NCBI GenBank assembly: GCA_023053685.1
Contig: JALIGW010000001.1
Coordinates: forward strand, 51,476,859 to 51,540,858
Length of the DNA: 64,000 bases
Source: Diadophis punctatus similis
Lineage: Eukaryota > Chordata > Lepidosauria > Squamata > Dipsadidae
Direction: 5' to 3'
Shown here: positions 33,310 through 46,238 of the stretch, in pieces
How positions within the stretch are numbered: the stretch's first letter is position 1
How the letters are laid out: each line of letters opens with the position of its first letter
Made by a program: the position numbers and the translations under genes
Notes under the pieces: model-generated
What the model was told of the DNA's origin: nothing
Seen by the model: only the letters and a program-made list of their open reading frames with translations
The model's database searches: none

Positions 33310-35639
33310 GCAGTGGATTGTCTTAAACAGGAACTTTGGGAGGATATTCACCTATAACAAACATGGTGCTATTTCTAGATAGAAACTAGCAAAGCTTTTA
33401 TTTTGTCTAACGGGTGAAAATTGTCATAATTTAAAATCTCACAGATGACTCTTGAGCCAAAGAATTGATTGTTGTATCGCAGATTGTTAAGTAAATTGAC
33501 AGGTATGGGCAATGAAAAAATAATTCACTCATTTGCCAATCTTTAGTGTGATAATTAAAGATCACTGTATATTATCTTCAGGATCAGAATGAAGTTGACA
33601 TTATATGCTATGACAGAATGTGATTTCTTTAATCCTTGGCCTTGTGTTAGCATTGTTAGTATTGTATGAACCACTCACTATGGCTTTTTAACAAATAACG
33701 GTTAAAACAAAACTTCAGGTTAGATTGATGTACAGACAAGTGTGGCTTTTAATAGTGACTGTTAGCAGATATGAGCTCAAAGGATTCTACTTTATTCACA
33801 CCTTGCTTGTGGGCCTTCCACAGGCATCAGTGGATATTCTGCAAGCAAAATGCTAGACTACATAGGCTTCTGATCTTAAATCAAGCCTTACATTTCAATG
33901 TTCTTAAACTCAGACTTGCTGAAAAATGAAGCAGAGACAATAAGAAAATATTAAACTAAAAGAAGAAAAGATTAAACCAGGAGAGCCGAATGGTAGCTGT
34001 AGAACATAGATTGGGGTTTTCTTAGAACATGAAACTGAGAAGGAAGAGTTCATTTTTAATATTTGTTTAGTTTTGATAGGTTGTAAGGAAATATATTTTA
34101 GAAGGACAGTATAACACATCGAAACTGTCTTGTTACCACAGCAAATGCTTTGCATCTGCATCTACCCCTCAATCCATATTTTTCAGCTTTTATATATTTA
34201 CAGATGGGAAATTTGAATATATATCACTGCTATGAATATTAACTAATTTACTTTTTTTCCCTCCCTACCCCAGTCATCTCTGTTCTTCCTTTTGAAGTCA
34301 GGCTCAAATCATATTCTTAGCTGCAGGATTCTTCTTGTGTGCTGTGTACTGATGACATAAAAAAAAGTTTCACAGTGATTTTTTGCCGTTGAAACTGTAA
34401 TGTGAAAATGGCCTAAGTGTTCTGAATGCGTATTGGAAGTGTGTGTTTCATTTCCAAAATTATTCTGTCAATCCCTTTTTTTTTTCATCTTGCACTTCTT
34501 GACTCTGTTTAGCAGGCAATGTCTTGTCAATATCTCATTCAGGTGTAACATGGAAAAGCTGAACTACCCCGGGCTAACAGCCAACCCTCCCTATGACTGA
34601 CGCTCATTTAACTGAGCGAAGAGTAGCTTTGCTTGAAAGAGGAACTTGACTACACAAGAACCAGTAGTGACAGCAAGGGTATAGACCTGAATTCTAACAT
34701 CACAGTTTGCAGCTTGTGCTCAAGCAAGTGGAACCAGTACTTTAGCTGAATGCTAAAAGGCTTCAGTGCGGTGCTTTATATGAAATCAGGGCACTTAGTA
34801 AAAGCAGCAGGACAGGTGCATCATTCATTCTGCTATAATTTAAAGCAATTACAATTGGATTAATTTTTTGATTGCACACACTCATACTCATTAAGTTATG
34901 GATATAAATAAGCCACTGCTATTTAAACAGAAATCATAATTTATTTGTAAATGTTAGAAAAGAAAATATGCAAAACTGATTAAATAATATATCCAACTAA
35001 ATGCTGCAATTATCAGTTATTCTATACAGGCAATATATTGTAGGGACCAGAGTCTAGAAGATTTTTTTTTACTATCGTTTCTGTAAACATCTCCAATATT
35101 TTCCACATTCTGAATAATAACCAGCATTCTGTATAATGACCAGCATTCAAAAAGGAGCATAAAATAAGTTAAATGCTCATTCTGGGGAAAAAATATAAAT
35201 TTATATAATGATGATGTTTCTAATTAGTCACACATATTTGGAAATATACAAAGTTTGCTTTTTTCAGATGTAATAGAGGAAATATCAGAAAGCTTTGAAA
35301 TCACGATAGTGAATAGCAGGCAGAACTCTTTCTCATTATGTGTGGCTTTTAAGATCTCCCAAACATCTGGTTCTCCACTCTTACAAAAGAGTGGAGCATG
35401 ATTAGAGAAATCAGGCTTCTGAATTGTATGGAGAGCCTTCATGGATAGGGGAAGCTTCCTATTACAGCCATCTCCCGTGTATTAATGGGATTCAATGGGA
35501 CAAAGTTAGAGCCACTTTGGCTTGTAGAATATATCCCTTCTTACAAACTCTAAAAACTCCAAAACTCTAACAAGGGGTCATGGAAGGCCAGAAGGAGGTT
35601 TTAAATTTTAGGAAAGAAATAGACAAAACAGATGAGTGT
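33310..35639. other. no recognisable gene or repeat
   Basis: About 2.3 kb of single-copy-looking sequence. A short tandem 'gaccagcattc' pair near 35120-35150 is the only repetition seen. Confidence 0.5.
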
Positions 35640-35641
35640 TA

Positions 35642-36020
35642 CAGGTGGTCCTTGACTTACAACCACAGCATTTCTGTTGCCAAATAAACAGTCGTTAAGT
35701 GAATTTTGCCCCATTTTATAACTTTTCTTGCCACAGTTGTTAAGTGAATCACTGCAGTTGTTAAGTTAGTAGCATGGTGGTTAAGTGAATCTGGCTTTCC
35801 CATGGACTTTGTTTGTCAAAAGAGCACAAAAGGGAATCACATGACCCCAGGGCACTGCAACTGTCATAAATAGGAATCAGTTGCCAAGCATCTGAAATTT
35901 GATCACATGATGCTGCAACAACCATCATTAGTGTAAATAATGGTGCTATGTCACTTTTTTCAGTGCCGTTGTAACTTTGAGTGGTCACTACATGAACTGT
36001 TGTAAGTCTAGGATTACCTG
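35642..36020 (+). mobile_element. pogo/Tigger-like MITE (acaggtRgtcc ends)
   Basis: It begins 'caggtggtccttgacttac' and ends 'gtaagtctaggattacctg', inverted repeats with a few mismatches, flanked by TA on both sides (35640-35641 and 36021-36022). The 379-bp interior shows the typical 'gttaagtgaat' reiteration shared with the copies at 37845 and 47005. TA duplication and end sequence suggest a Tc1/mariner-superfamily (pogo/Tigger-like) origin; that name is recalled, not searched. Confidence 0.8.
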
Positions 36021-36022
36021 TA

Positions 36023-36331
36023 TCTTCTAAGGACAGTGTGTTTAAATTAGACGTGCTGGAAAGAATAGTTTATATAACATCAATACAAAATTTACATAGC
36101 AGAATGTGTGAGATACCCGAATGTCTAAGATATGCCCATATTTCTCTAGCATCATGCTTCCACTGTGAAAACCAACAGTATGAATGGCGTTACTGCTCAA
36201 TTCTTATTCATTTCAAAAGGAATTTCTCAAAAATATGTAATGGTTTGTGTTCTACATCATATAAATGTAGGTCAAAACCACACTACTCTTCTAAAGTTAC
36301 ACGGAAATATTTCAGACCAAAATAAATGTAT
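36023..36331. other. no recognisable feature
   Basis: A short spacer between two MITEs. The overlapping ORFs are not supported. Confidence 0.5.
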
Positions 36332-36333
36332 TA

Positions 36334-36716
36334 CCATATTTTTCGGAGTATAAGATGCACCCTTTTCCTCCCTAAAAGAGGCTGAAAATTTGGGTGCGTC
36401 TTATACTCCGAATGTAGCTTTTTCGAAGCTTTTTTTTTCCAGCCCTAACTAGGTGCTAACGATCTTCCTGGCTTCCTACTCCGTCCGAAGTAGTTTTTTA
36501 CCAGCCCTAAGTCTTTGCAGGCTTGTTTTCATTCCTACTCCCTCTGAAAAAGGTCTTTTCAGCCCTAACCAGGGGATAAAATAATGTGCTGAAGCTGAAC
36601 AGACTAAGGACGCTAGCCAGAAGAATACCTGATAGGTAGATTTTTTCCCTATTTTCCTCCCCAAAAACTAAGGTGCATCTTATACTCCGGTGCATCTTAT
36701 ACTTCGAAAAATACGG
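36334..36716. mobile_element. TA-flanked MITE with ccRtatttttcg ends
   Basis: The left end 'ccatatttttcggagtataa' and the complement of the right end 'ccgtatttttcgaagtataa' match over 28 bp with two differences, and TA flanks both sides (36332-36333 and 36717-36718). Subterminal 'gcgtcttatactccg' and 'gcatcttatactccg' copies repeat in both orientations. 383 bp, no ORF of note. TA duplication suggests the Tc1/mariner superfamily. Confidence 0.85.
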
Positions 36717-36718
36717 TA

Positions 36719-37842
36719 ATAGAGATGACTCCAAAGACAAGGGGTAGTTCTGAAAACAATGTCATTACGTCTGGGCATCACATAACCTGCAAAGCTCTCA
36801 AAGATGGTTTTGGTTAAATGGTGGATTTATACCTGTATTTTAAACGGCATTGTAAGGATCTGGAAAACGATTTCTCCCTCACCCACTCACCCCTCCATGT
36901 CACTGGCTGCACCTGCATCTGCTCCATGTCACTGAATGCTCCTGAATTAAAAACCATATGCCAAATGTTGTTAATAAGCATCCTCAGCCAAGACCCAATT
37001 CTAAGAACTCTGTTTTCTGATATTTTGTGCAAGCAAGTCGAACTGTCACATGCGATGCATGCTAAAGGCCACCGCCTTTGTCTTTTCCAAGTTCTGTCTG
37101 TTTCAGAGGCTAACATGCTGCAATTAGTCTAATTAATGTGAAACAATGAGCTGTGTTACCACTTATCAAATTGATTGTTCCCCTATCAAAACAAAACAGG
37201 CTGGCTTTTTGATGTAATTTCAAGAGATGATTTGAAATGTCATGTTGCTGCAAGCCAATTACCTTATGACTGCAGTCACGGTCAACAGAATACATAATTA
37301 GCAAGAGTTTGGGAAGGCTGCTTACTGCTAGTATGCTAATTAACTGTCTTTTGTCATAAAACAAAAAGGTTGTAGCTGGGGTTGTGAAATAGGTCTTTTT
37401 TATTTACATTTCTTTGTGCTTATCAATGTGAGGCATGACAATGCAAAAGAATAGAAAAATTTAATTCTGCTACTTCAAATTAATACTGAGCCACAAGGTC
37501 AGGCTTAATGTGGGGCTACAGTAACATTCAGGCTCCGTTTCATGCAACACTCGGGCTGCGTATAATAACAGTCACGGGGGGGAGGGGGAATTAAACACAA
37601 AGTGAAGCTCATTCCCAAGACTCCCTGAGACTCACCTAGTGAATCACAACATTAAACCAATATAATACTATTCCCCCCCCAAATTGTCTAAACATCCTGA
37701 AGGCTATCCTGCCAGTCCTAAATTGTTCAGTGGCTGGTATCCGAACTGCGTTTATTACAGACCATAAAATAGCATCCTGGTTTTGCATTCATTTCTTTTT
37801 GAAAGGTCTGTTAAGTAGCTCTACTATAGAAATTTCTCAAAC
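36719..37842. promoter_or_regulatory. candidate conserved non-coding block
   Basis: The part 36860-37440 is free of recognisable repeats and unusually rich in homeodomain and TCF-like motifs: 'caattagtctaattaatgtg' at 37121, 'ttatcaaattgattg' at 37163, 'cctatcaaaaca' at 37182, 'acataattagc' at 37291, and 'gctaattaactg' at 37336. Overlapping ~100-codon ORFs on both strands have no domain. Enhancer function is inference; the rest of the interval shows nothing. Confidence 0.3.
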
Positions 37843-37844
37843 TA

Positions 37845-38250
37845 CAGATTCTCGACTTATCGCAGTTTGTTTAGTGACCATTCAAAGTTACAGCCGCACT
37901 GAAGAAAGTAAGTTATGACTGTTTTTTTCACACTTATGAACCATTGGAACGCGCCCCCCCATGGTCACATGATCAAATTCAGACACTTGACAACCGACTC
38001 ATATTTATGATGGTTGCAATGTTCGAGGGTCATGTGATCACCTTTTGCACCCTTCTGACAAGCAAGTCAATGGGGAAGCCAGATTCACTTGACATCTGTG
38101 TTACTGTGGTAACTATAACAACTGCAGTGCTTCACTTCATAACTGTGGCAGGAACGGTCATAAAATGGGGCAAAATTCTATAATTAATATTGTCTCACTT
38201 AACAACATAAATTTGGGGATCAATTGCGGTTGTAAATCGATGACTACCTG
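37845..38250 (-). mobile_element. pogo/Tigger-like MITE, second long copy
   Basis: It starts 'cagattctcgacttatcgca' and ends 'tgtaaatcgatgactacctg', with TA flanks (37843-37844 and 38251-38252). It is collinear with 35642-36020 in reverse orientation, including the 'atggtcacatgatcaaattc' and 'gtcatgtgatcacc' segments. 406 bp, non-coding. Confidence 0.8.
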
Positions 38251-38392
38251 TACTGGCTTATTCTGCAGTTGAGCCTTTGGGTTTTTTATATACATTTCGA
38301 ACCATGAGCTAAAACTTCAGCCTATATTTATATTTAAATCACATGTTGATGCAAGAGAGTATTTTTTTAAGTACAAGCCCTGACTTAATAAT

Positions 38393-38900
38393 AACAGAGT
38401 TGGAAGGGACCTTGGAGGTCTTCTAGTCCAACCCCCTGCTTAGGCAGGAAACCCTACACCACTTCAGACAAATGGTTATCCAACATCTTCTTAAAAACTT
38501 CCAGTGTTGGAGCATTCACAACTTCTGGAGGCAAACTGTTCCACTGATTAATTGTTCTAACTGTCAGGAAATTTCTCCTTAGTTCTAAGTTGCTTCTCTC
38601 CTTGATTAGTTTTCACCCATTGCTTCTTGTCCTATCCTCAGGTGCTTTGGAGAATAGTTTGACTCCCTCTTCTTTGTGGCAACCCCTGAGATATTGGAAC
38701 ACTGCTATCATGTCTCCCCTAGTCCTTCTTTTCATTAAACTAGACATACCCAGTTCCTGCAACCATTCTTCATATATTTTAGCCTCCAGTCCCCTAATCA
38801 TCTTTGTTGCTCTTCTCTGCACTCTTTCTAGAGTCTCAACATCCTTTTTACATCGTGGCGACCAAAACTGAATGGAGTATTCCAAGTGTGGCCTTACCAA
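38393..38900 (-). mobile_element. CR1 LINE 3' fragment
   Basis: It carries the same 3' end and C-terminal ORF sequence as the 11970 copy, truncated 5' at about 38900. It encodes the last ~150 residues of ORF2 ([21 protein letters not shown]...RTRSNG) with a few substitutions. It ends in a short (AAT)-rich tail at 38386-38394. Confidence 0.9.
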
Positions 38901-39787
38901 TGAGCTCATCGCACTCCAAGCATCTATTGTTTTGTGAAAGGGCCAGACTGTTACATTAATATCAGTGATCAAATCTCCCTTAATTTTCTTCTCAACACAA
39001 AAGTCATGCCATAGTAAATGAGGGAGGAGGGACCTGGAGACAGATGTTAAATATACTCTCATCAGATTTCCAATCTAAAAGCTTGGTTCCCTCTGGATAG
39101 TTTTTGCATTATTCTTATGGATAACCTAACTGCGGATGTCTTGCATCTAAAACACAAAAGTACCATTTCTGGTATTATACAAAGATCATTATATATAATA
39201 TCATGTTCATAATGAAGGTAAAATGAAAGATAAGATGAAACTCTCCAGATCGTCAAGGACCCAGCCAGGTTCACTGAAGGCACATTAAAAATGACAGTAT
39301 CATGACAAAACATATGGAACAAAATACACAATTTGTGGATTAAAGAGGATTAAGGTGTTCTATAATGTACAGTAAATGGAGCTACTAGGAAGGTCCTACT
39401 TTTTGCACTAACCGGCATATAAGAATCTCTAAATAAATAAATAAGTAAATAAATAAAGTGTGCTTGTATAAAAAATGGAACACAAAAAGGACCCTATCAC
39501 AACTAATGCATAGATTGATAGAGAAATGAGACTGTTCCTGAGATATTCATAATATTATATAATGAATATATAACACTGTGAATTTTGTTCGAACTTGTAA
39601 CCAAACCAAATATTGCAGGATAATATGGCCCCACATTCTTCAAGTGGTTTCCCCAGTTTGAAAAACAGAAAAAAAATATTTTTGTGAATGAGAAGCTCAG
39701 TGCACTGCTATCTAAGGAATTAATTGTCCAAAACAGTGGCTAGAAGAATTTCAATTTACTTCATTGTAGTCATATTATGTAGTCATA
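38901..39787. other. spacer between two facing CR1 copies
   Basis: No gene or repeat is recognised. A short (AAAT)n run lies at 39433-39458. Confidence 0.5.
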
Positions 39788-40416
<629 letters not shown>

Positions 40417-40417
40417 C

Positions 40418-40666
40418 ATTCAAATACTTTGGCCACCTAATGAGAAGGAAGGACTCACTGGAGAAAAGCCTAATGTTGGGAACGATTGAGGGCAAAAGAA
40501 GAAAGGGATGATAGAGAATGAGGTGGCTGGATGGAGTCAACTGAAGCAGTCGGCGTGAGCTTAAATGGACTCCAGGGGATGGTAGAGGACAGGAAGACCT
40601 GGAGAAATGTAGTCCATGGGGTCACAATGGGTCAGACAAGACTTCACAACTAACAACAACAACAAA
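40418..40666 (+). mobile_element. BovB (RTE) LINE 3' end
   Basis: 'YFGHLMRRKDSLEKSLMLGTIEGKRRKG' can be read in pieces from 40426, the recognised C-terminal pattern of BovB/RTE ORF2. It is followed by 'aggtggctggatggagtcaa', 'tccatggggtcacaatgggt' and 'cagacaagacttcacaacta', ending in (AAC)n. The ORF has a stop after RRKG. It begins immediately after the CR1 microsatellite, so it is 5' truncated. BovB supplies the retrotransposition machinery for Sauria-type SINEs. Confidence 0.8.
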
Positions 40667-40737
40667 GTTGTATAATACACACATATGCACATTAGAGGTT
40701 GTATCATGAAATTGAAGGACTCAATCCTTTATGATTC

Positions 40738-40797
40738 AGAGAGAGGGGGGAGGGAGAGAGAGGGAGAGAGAGTGGGAGAGGGAGAGGGAGAATAAGA
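40738..40797. repeat. GA-rich (GAGAGGG)n tract
   Basis: Sixty bases of nearly pure purine with irregular GAGAGG units. Confidence 0.85.
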
Positions 40798-41740
40798 AGT
40801 TTGGCCCTTTATGAAACAACTATTACTATTTTGAAAAGTTGTGCTTTATTTTACATTAAAACATATTCCATTTCAGGTACCATTACAATCTTTCTTCAGT
40901 ACTTAAATATATGTATATCTCATTTAAATGATAAATATAAGATCTTCCTCTATTTATTTTTCCAGTTCCTTCATAGCTACAGTATCTGTTCAACTATTTG
41001 GAAGTTTTTCCCCTCCATCATTTGAAAAACCTATACCTAAACATGAAAGCTATTTTCCCCTGCTGCTGTCGTTTACTAAAACCAATATAATCTTTCCTGC
41101 CTTTATTCAACAGAAGTAACAAAACTAATCCAAATTTCTAAAGAGTTAGCTAATAATGAATAAGAGTTAACTCATTCTTGTTTTTAGTTTACATTTCATT
41201 ATGCCATTACACTCTCCGTAATTTTAATTTTTATATTCCATGAAAAACTGTTTAACATATAGACATTAAAGAAATCAAATAATTATTACATATAATCAAT
41301 CATAATTAAGAAAAGTCTCTTGAGCTAAATCATAAATGTAAGCAAATCTTACTTAACAATGTTTTATAGACATTTGTATTATGATTTTTGTGTTCTATCT
41401 GCTCTCTAGAATTGGCAAAGATTACAATACATTTATTTTTCTCTGTAACATTAGCCTGTTATTGTATTTTTTTGGAAAATTTGTGCCATTAATATTCTGC
41501 TACCAGAACAGACTTGGAGTAAGACCAATATTAAAGGAAACTGGTTCTAAGAACTGGAGAAAATACACAAATATCTTGGCTTTCAGTATCAGGGTCTGTA
41601 ACAGACATACAGTAGTATTCGAGTATACAGTATCTATCTAATACTACCATGTATCTGCTAATTTTATTTGACACAGCTTCACACTATAGAACTGAATTAG
41701 CTGAGCTTCTGGAGATATGCAAATAGAGATCAATTTAATG
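40798..41740. other. no recognisable feature
   Basis: AT-rich sequence with no supported gene or repeat. Confidence 0.5.
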
Positions 41741-41868
<128 letters not shown>

Positions 41869-42194
41869 ATTTTATGGAAACTACTGCAAGAATTAGGGTC
41901 ATCTAGAAAAGATTTAACAGGAAAGCAGCATTCAGTTTCTGAGTCCTTGAGGTATTTCCTTTGGAATGTTATTCCCTTATGCAGCTCCAGTTTGGAGATC
42001 CAGTTTTAATCTATTGGTTCCAGTTCAGTGATGGCAAATCTTTTGGGCTCAGCATGTCAAAAATTTGGAACATGCCTAAGCTAGCTCTGCTGTTGTTCCA
42101 CACACATACACACATACTAAACAAAAGAGAAAGAGTTTTCTATCCTCCCCACTTCCTCACATCTAGAGCAGCCTTAACAGTGATCCTCGGCAGC

Positions 42195-42197
42195 TAT

Positions 42198-42288
<91 letters not shown>

Positions 42289-42291
42289 TTT
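42195..42291. repeat. (TTTA)n tail of the SINE
   Basis: About 24 uninterrupted TTTA units. Confidence 0.95.
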
Positions 42292-42522
42292 GTGACATTT
42301 ATATACCGCCTCACAGTGCAAGCACTCTCTAAGCGGTTTACACCAGTAAGCAATGTATATTTATATTGCCCCCCACAATCTGGGTCCTCATTTTACCTAC
42401 CTCGGAAGGATGGAAGGCTGAGTCAACCTTGAGCCTGTGAGATTTGAACCGCTGACCTGCGAATCAGTGTCAGCTAATGTGGCCTGCTGTACCTGCCTCT
42501 AACCACTGCGCCACCTCAGCTC
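42195..42522 (-). mobile_element. Sauria-type SINE, long-tail subtype
   Basis: The minus-strand copy has 'gagctgaggtggcgcagtgg' at its head, the shared body, 'gaggcggtatataaatgtc', and a (TAAA)n tail of about 100 bp at 42195-42291. It is the same subtype as 10406-11107, identified by 'gtgcttgcactgtgagg' before the tail. Confidence 0.9.
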
Positions 42523-43085
42523 ATTCATGCTGAAGCTGGATCTCAAGTAGGGACTGAAGCTTCAACTTCAGCCATAACACTACCACTTCCACTCAAAAAG
42601 TCCACGTCATACCATGCATGAGTCTTGGAGAATGGTACAATTGCTCAATGGTCCAGCACTCCCCTCCCCAGTATTTGCTATGAGCTACTTCAGGCAATGC
42701 TCTCTTTCTATTCATAGGTCCCTACAGTCTACTCAAGGCTGCTCTGGGTCACACAAGGCCTTCGTTCTTAATGCAGCTTTGGTGAATGCTCTCTTATACC
42801 CTCCACAGTCTCTGAAAACCACACCCTGTCCTCTTGTGATTTAGAGGTCTGGAGGCCACATGAGAGCATATCCCATTTCCATGCAGTCTTCAGAGCTTCT
42901 GAAAATCATGAGAAAATGGGGTGTACTTTTGAGAATAATTGTTGTTGAGTTTTGTTGAACACTGGCATGTTACCCAGGACATTGTGGCATGTCGCCTTTG
43001 ATACATATGCCATAAGTTTGTCATTACTGTTCTGGTTTTCCTGCTGTCCAAACATGGAAGCTGATTCACGACTTGAAGCTCACTA

Positions 43086-43308
43086 CAGGATCCAATGTGG
43101 GTTGGTCACTGGGACCAGAAGTTTAGTCTTCCAAGCTTTCAGATTCATGTTGGAACCCATCCACAGGGAACTTCTCTCTCTCTCACCAGAATGTTCCCCT
43201 CACATATTCTGGTGAGAGAAAAGTTCCCTGAGGGTGGGCTCCAGCACGAATACAAAAGCTCGGAAGACTAAACCTCTGGTCCTGTTGATTGACCCCAACT
43301 GGATCCTG
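43086..43308. repeat. imperfect ~108-bp inverted repeat
   Basis: 43086-43194 and about 43201-43308 are inverted copies at roughly 80 percent identity (for example 'gtttagtcttcc' against 'ggaagactaaac', 'cagggaac' against 'gttccctg'), separated by a few bases. It lies directly upstream of the gypsy integrase fragment. I could not assign it to a family. Confidence 0.7.
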
Positions 43309-43404
43309 CAACATTATCCTGAGACAAGTATATTTGCCTTCATTCATTGAAGCTCACTCTTCCTCAGCTCTGGAAAGAGAACAAAAGCTAACATAAATCC
43401 TTTT

Positions 43405-43985
43405 CTCTGCTAGTGGCCGCACATGAGGAAGGACATTGAAGAGTATGTGCACAGCTGTACAGTGTGCAGCACCATGAAAGCTCGGCCAGGGAAACCTCCT
43501 GATCTTTTACGGTCAGTGGCAGAGCTAATCATGGCAACAAATAGCCATGGACTTCATTGTGGATTTGCCGGAGTGTCAGGGAAATACCATCATATGGACG
43601 GTTATCGATCTATTCTCTAAGCAGGCACACTTTGTTGCCTGCCCCGGACTACCGTCAGCTAGAAAATTAGCAAAGTTGTTCATTGTGCACATCTACCACC
43701 TCCATGGTATTCCACAGAGGATAATATCGGACGGGGTGGTTACGTTTACCGCCAAATTCTGGAGGAAATTCTTGGAAAGGGTGGGATCCAAACAGGGATT
43801 GAGCTCTGCATTCCATCCAGCCACCAACGGGACAGTTGAGAGAGCCAACTCGATGGTAGAAAGGTACCTGCATTGTTACGTAAACCATCAACAAACGGAT
43901 TAGGCTGACCTACTCCCATTCGCAGAGGTGGCATACAACAATGCAGTACACGCTAGTACCAGTTTTACCCCATTTGCTAGTGTCA
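43405..43985 (+). pseudogene. Ty3/gypsy integrase fragment, frameshifted
   Basis: The region encodes part of a retrotransposon integrase, which inserts element DNA into the host genome. The first frame gives an N-terminal zinc-binding end (EEYVHSCTVCSTMKARPGKP at 43439, the C-x2-C half of H2C2). A second frame gives the catalytic core: MDFIVDLPE with the first D, VIDLFSKQAHFVACPG with the second region, then IPQRIISDGVVTFTAKFW and HPATNGTVERANSMVERYL, which includes the expected E in ERANS. A frameshift near 43530 joins the two and an in-frame TAG follows HQQTD. Protease, RT and RNase H are not seen. It is an old, inactive fragment. Confidence 0.88.
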
Positions 43986-46230
43986 ACTAATGCTAGTGGA
44001 AGCAAAGTTTTGTATAAATGACTGTTGCCTATAGTTTCATTCTTCACTTGGAGAGCGTTAGTAAAGTAACACTTGCTAAAGTGTTCATTTCAGATATTCA
44101 CCTCTCAATAGTTTAGATTCTTCCTGTTTGGTAGCATCATTTGCTACCTTTATGGCTTGTAGTTGAGCATGATATATCATTCTCTAATTAGGTTGAAAAA
44201 CCTTAAACTACACCCATATACTTTGAAAAGTCATGCTTTTAAATTAAAAGCAAAAGCAAAATAAACAGGTAATATGATTGCTCAAGATTCTTTTAAAAAT
44301 AACCATCATTGTTTTTTCTACCTTTTAAAAAATGTCCTCTTTTTCCAGATGTTATTGATACTACTCTCATTGTGCTCTTGTAGTAACAATAGCCCTGTTA
44401 GTAGGAAATACTCTATAAATACTATTTGGGCTTTTAAAACGCCTGAAAGGTTAAGCAAAAATACATGCTAAACCCAGACCTATGGCACCATAAGCCCTGT
44501 CTAACGAAGTGTTGATCACCAACTCCCAAAGGACAAATGGTGTTTTCATTGTACAGATTAGACACAAGTACTCACACAGGACACAGAGGAAATATGATGG
44601 GACAAGAAGTGAACAATCCCAGAAGACACCTTGTTGAAATGTCACTCAGACACAGTGCTTCCACCACCTTTCACAGAGCTAAAGATCTCTTTATGTCAGA
44701 ACAAATTGGGCAATTCTTAAATCTTTTTGCGTTTCTCTGACTTCAGTACGATGAGTGCAGGGAATGAGAAAGATTGGAGGGGGCTGGAAAAAGAGAGAGG
44801 GAGTGTGAAGAGACAGTTCAGTTCACATGAAAGCATTGTGACACAGTCTACGCCTGAATACTGATATGGGCACCTCATACAATCCTATTGTGAAACCATA
44901 GTAAGAATAGCAACTACTAGTCTTCCTACAACTAAATCAAATTAGTTCTATGTTTTCTAAATGCTCCAGAGATTTCTTCAGGAATATGTTCATTCTGTAT
45001 AAAAGACCAAAAGGATGCTAATACATAATTTACATTCCTTTTGTTCTATTTTCCAGAATTCATATCTAAGTCTACTATTTGGCAGTAAAATGTGGGTTGT
45101 AAAATCCCAGATATTTTTAAACTTCATATAAGCTTCTATCTCTCAACCTAAGTTCCCTCAGTTAATCTAAAGTAATATTATTATTTACTGGCCTTAAATA
45201 TATTGCAGTAATTACTGAACAAATATAAAGTGTTGTGGAAGTTCAGTGTGACTATTTGCAAATTGTCTATAGGTTAGTTTTAGACTCAGGTGCACAAGTG
45301 TAACTTTCATTCAAGAAAAATGAGTTAGAATATAGACCACTAGATAATATCTGAACAGGAGCTGAATGATCAGTAATAAATAAGAGAGGGGAATTTTTTT
45401 AAATTCTGGCAATGTCATCACTTAGAAAGCCCTGCAACCATGACCAGTTCAGGTAGCAATTATGCAAGAAAAACAAGGGACATTTTAACAGATTTCTGTT
45501 CTCCCTTGCTTTCCTGAGGACATAATTGTGTTTGTTAATAATCTACAGAAGAGTCTAAGAAACTAAAATAATGACCAAAATATAGTAAAATAAATAGAAA
45601 TGAGAGTAACCCAATAGATTATATAATCTACAGGTATAAATACCGGTAGTTTCAATGCACAGAAATATTTCTATTTAAGACTTTGAGTTTCCAGTTTTTT
45701 ACAATGTATTGCTTATTTTGTTAAGAATGATTCATTCTTAAAGTTTCATTTTATGATTCTTTCAAAATGAATTTATTCAACTAGGAAATTGTTAAATACC
45801 TGCACCTCTTATTTGTAGTTATACAGCCATTAATACTGACCAACAACAAAAACAGCATATAATAAATCATGCATGAATTCTGGTTTTCCTAAAAGAAGAG
45901 AGTCTTTATAAACAAAATAGCATTCATTTTGCAGGTGTTTAACAAAGATAAGCTGAAAGGGGAATGTCTATTTTGAATTTGGTTATGGCAAAAAAAAAAT
46001 TGAGGATGCTAAAAAATTCTTTTAAAATCATTATATGAAGAACATAATGATATAAATAACATTTCTTATAGCATCATGAAAGGGAATAAAAATGTTCAAA
46101 AATTCACAATTATGCCAGAGCATTGCATTTAACTATCTTATTCTGGAATACTCAAAAGAGATAGGCCACTTATTTGGATGTCTGTTTTTAAATCTATTTT
46201 GAGCTTATCAAGACATAGTTACAACCCTGA
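43986..46230. other. no recognisable gene or repeat
   Basis: About 2.2 kb of AT-rich, single-copy-looking sequence with no supported feature. Confidence 0.5.
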
Positions 46231-46238
46231 ATAGGAAG

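Larger units (their letters stand above)
42026..43029. mobile_element. probable older hAT element with nested SINE
   Basis: The left end 'cagtgatggcaaatctttt' and right end 'cataagtttgtcattactg' resemble the termini of the 1130 family. The flanking octamers 'ttccagtt' (42018-42025) and 'ttctggtt' (43030-43037) agree at six of eight bases, as for a decayed duplication. The 1-kb span holds the SINE at 42195-42522. No transposase is visible. The pairing of these two ends is an inference. Confidence 0.5.

Noticed and set aside
36038..37132. Pairs of ~100-codon ORFs on opposite strands around 36-37 kb
   Set aside because: They lack domains, overlap each other antisense, and partly cover a MITE and a likely non-coding block.
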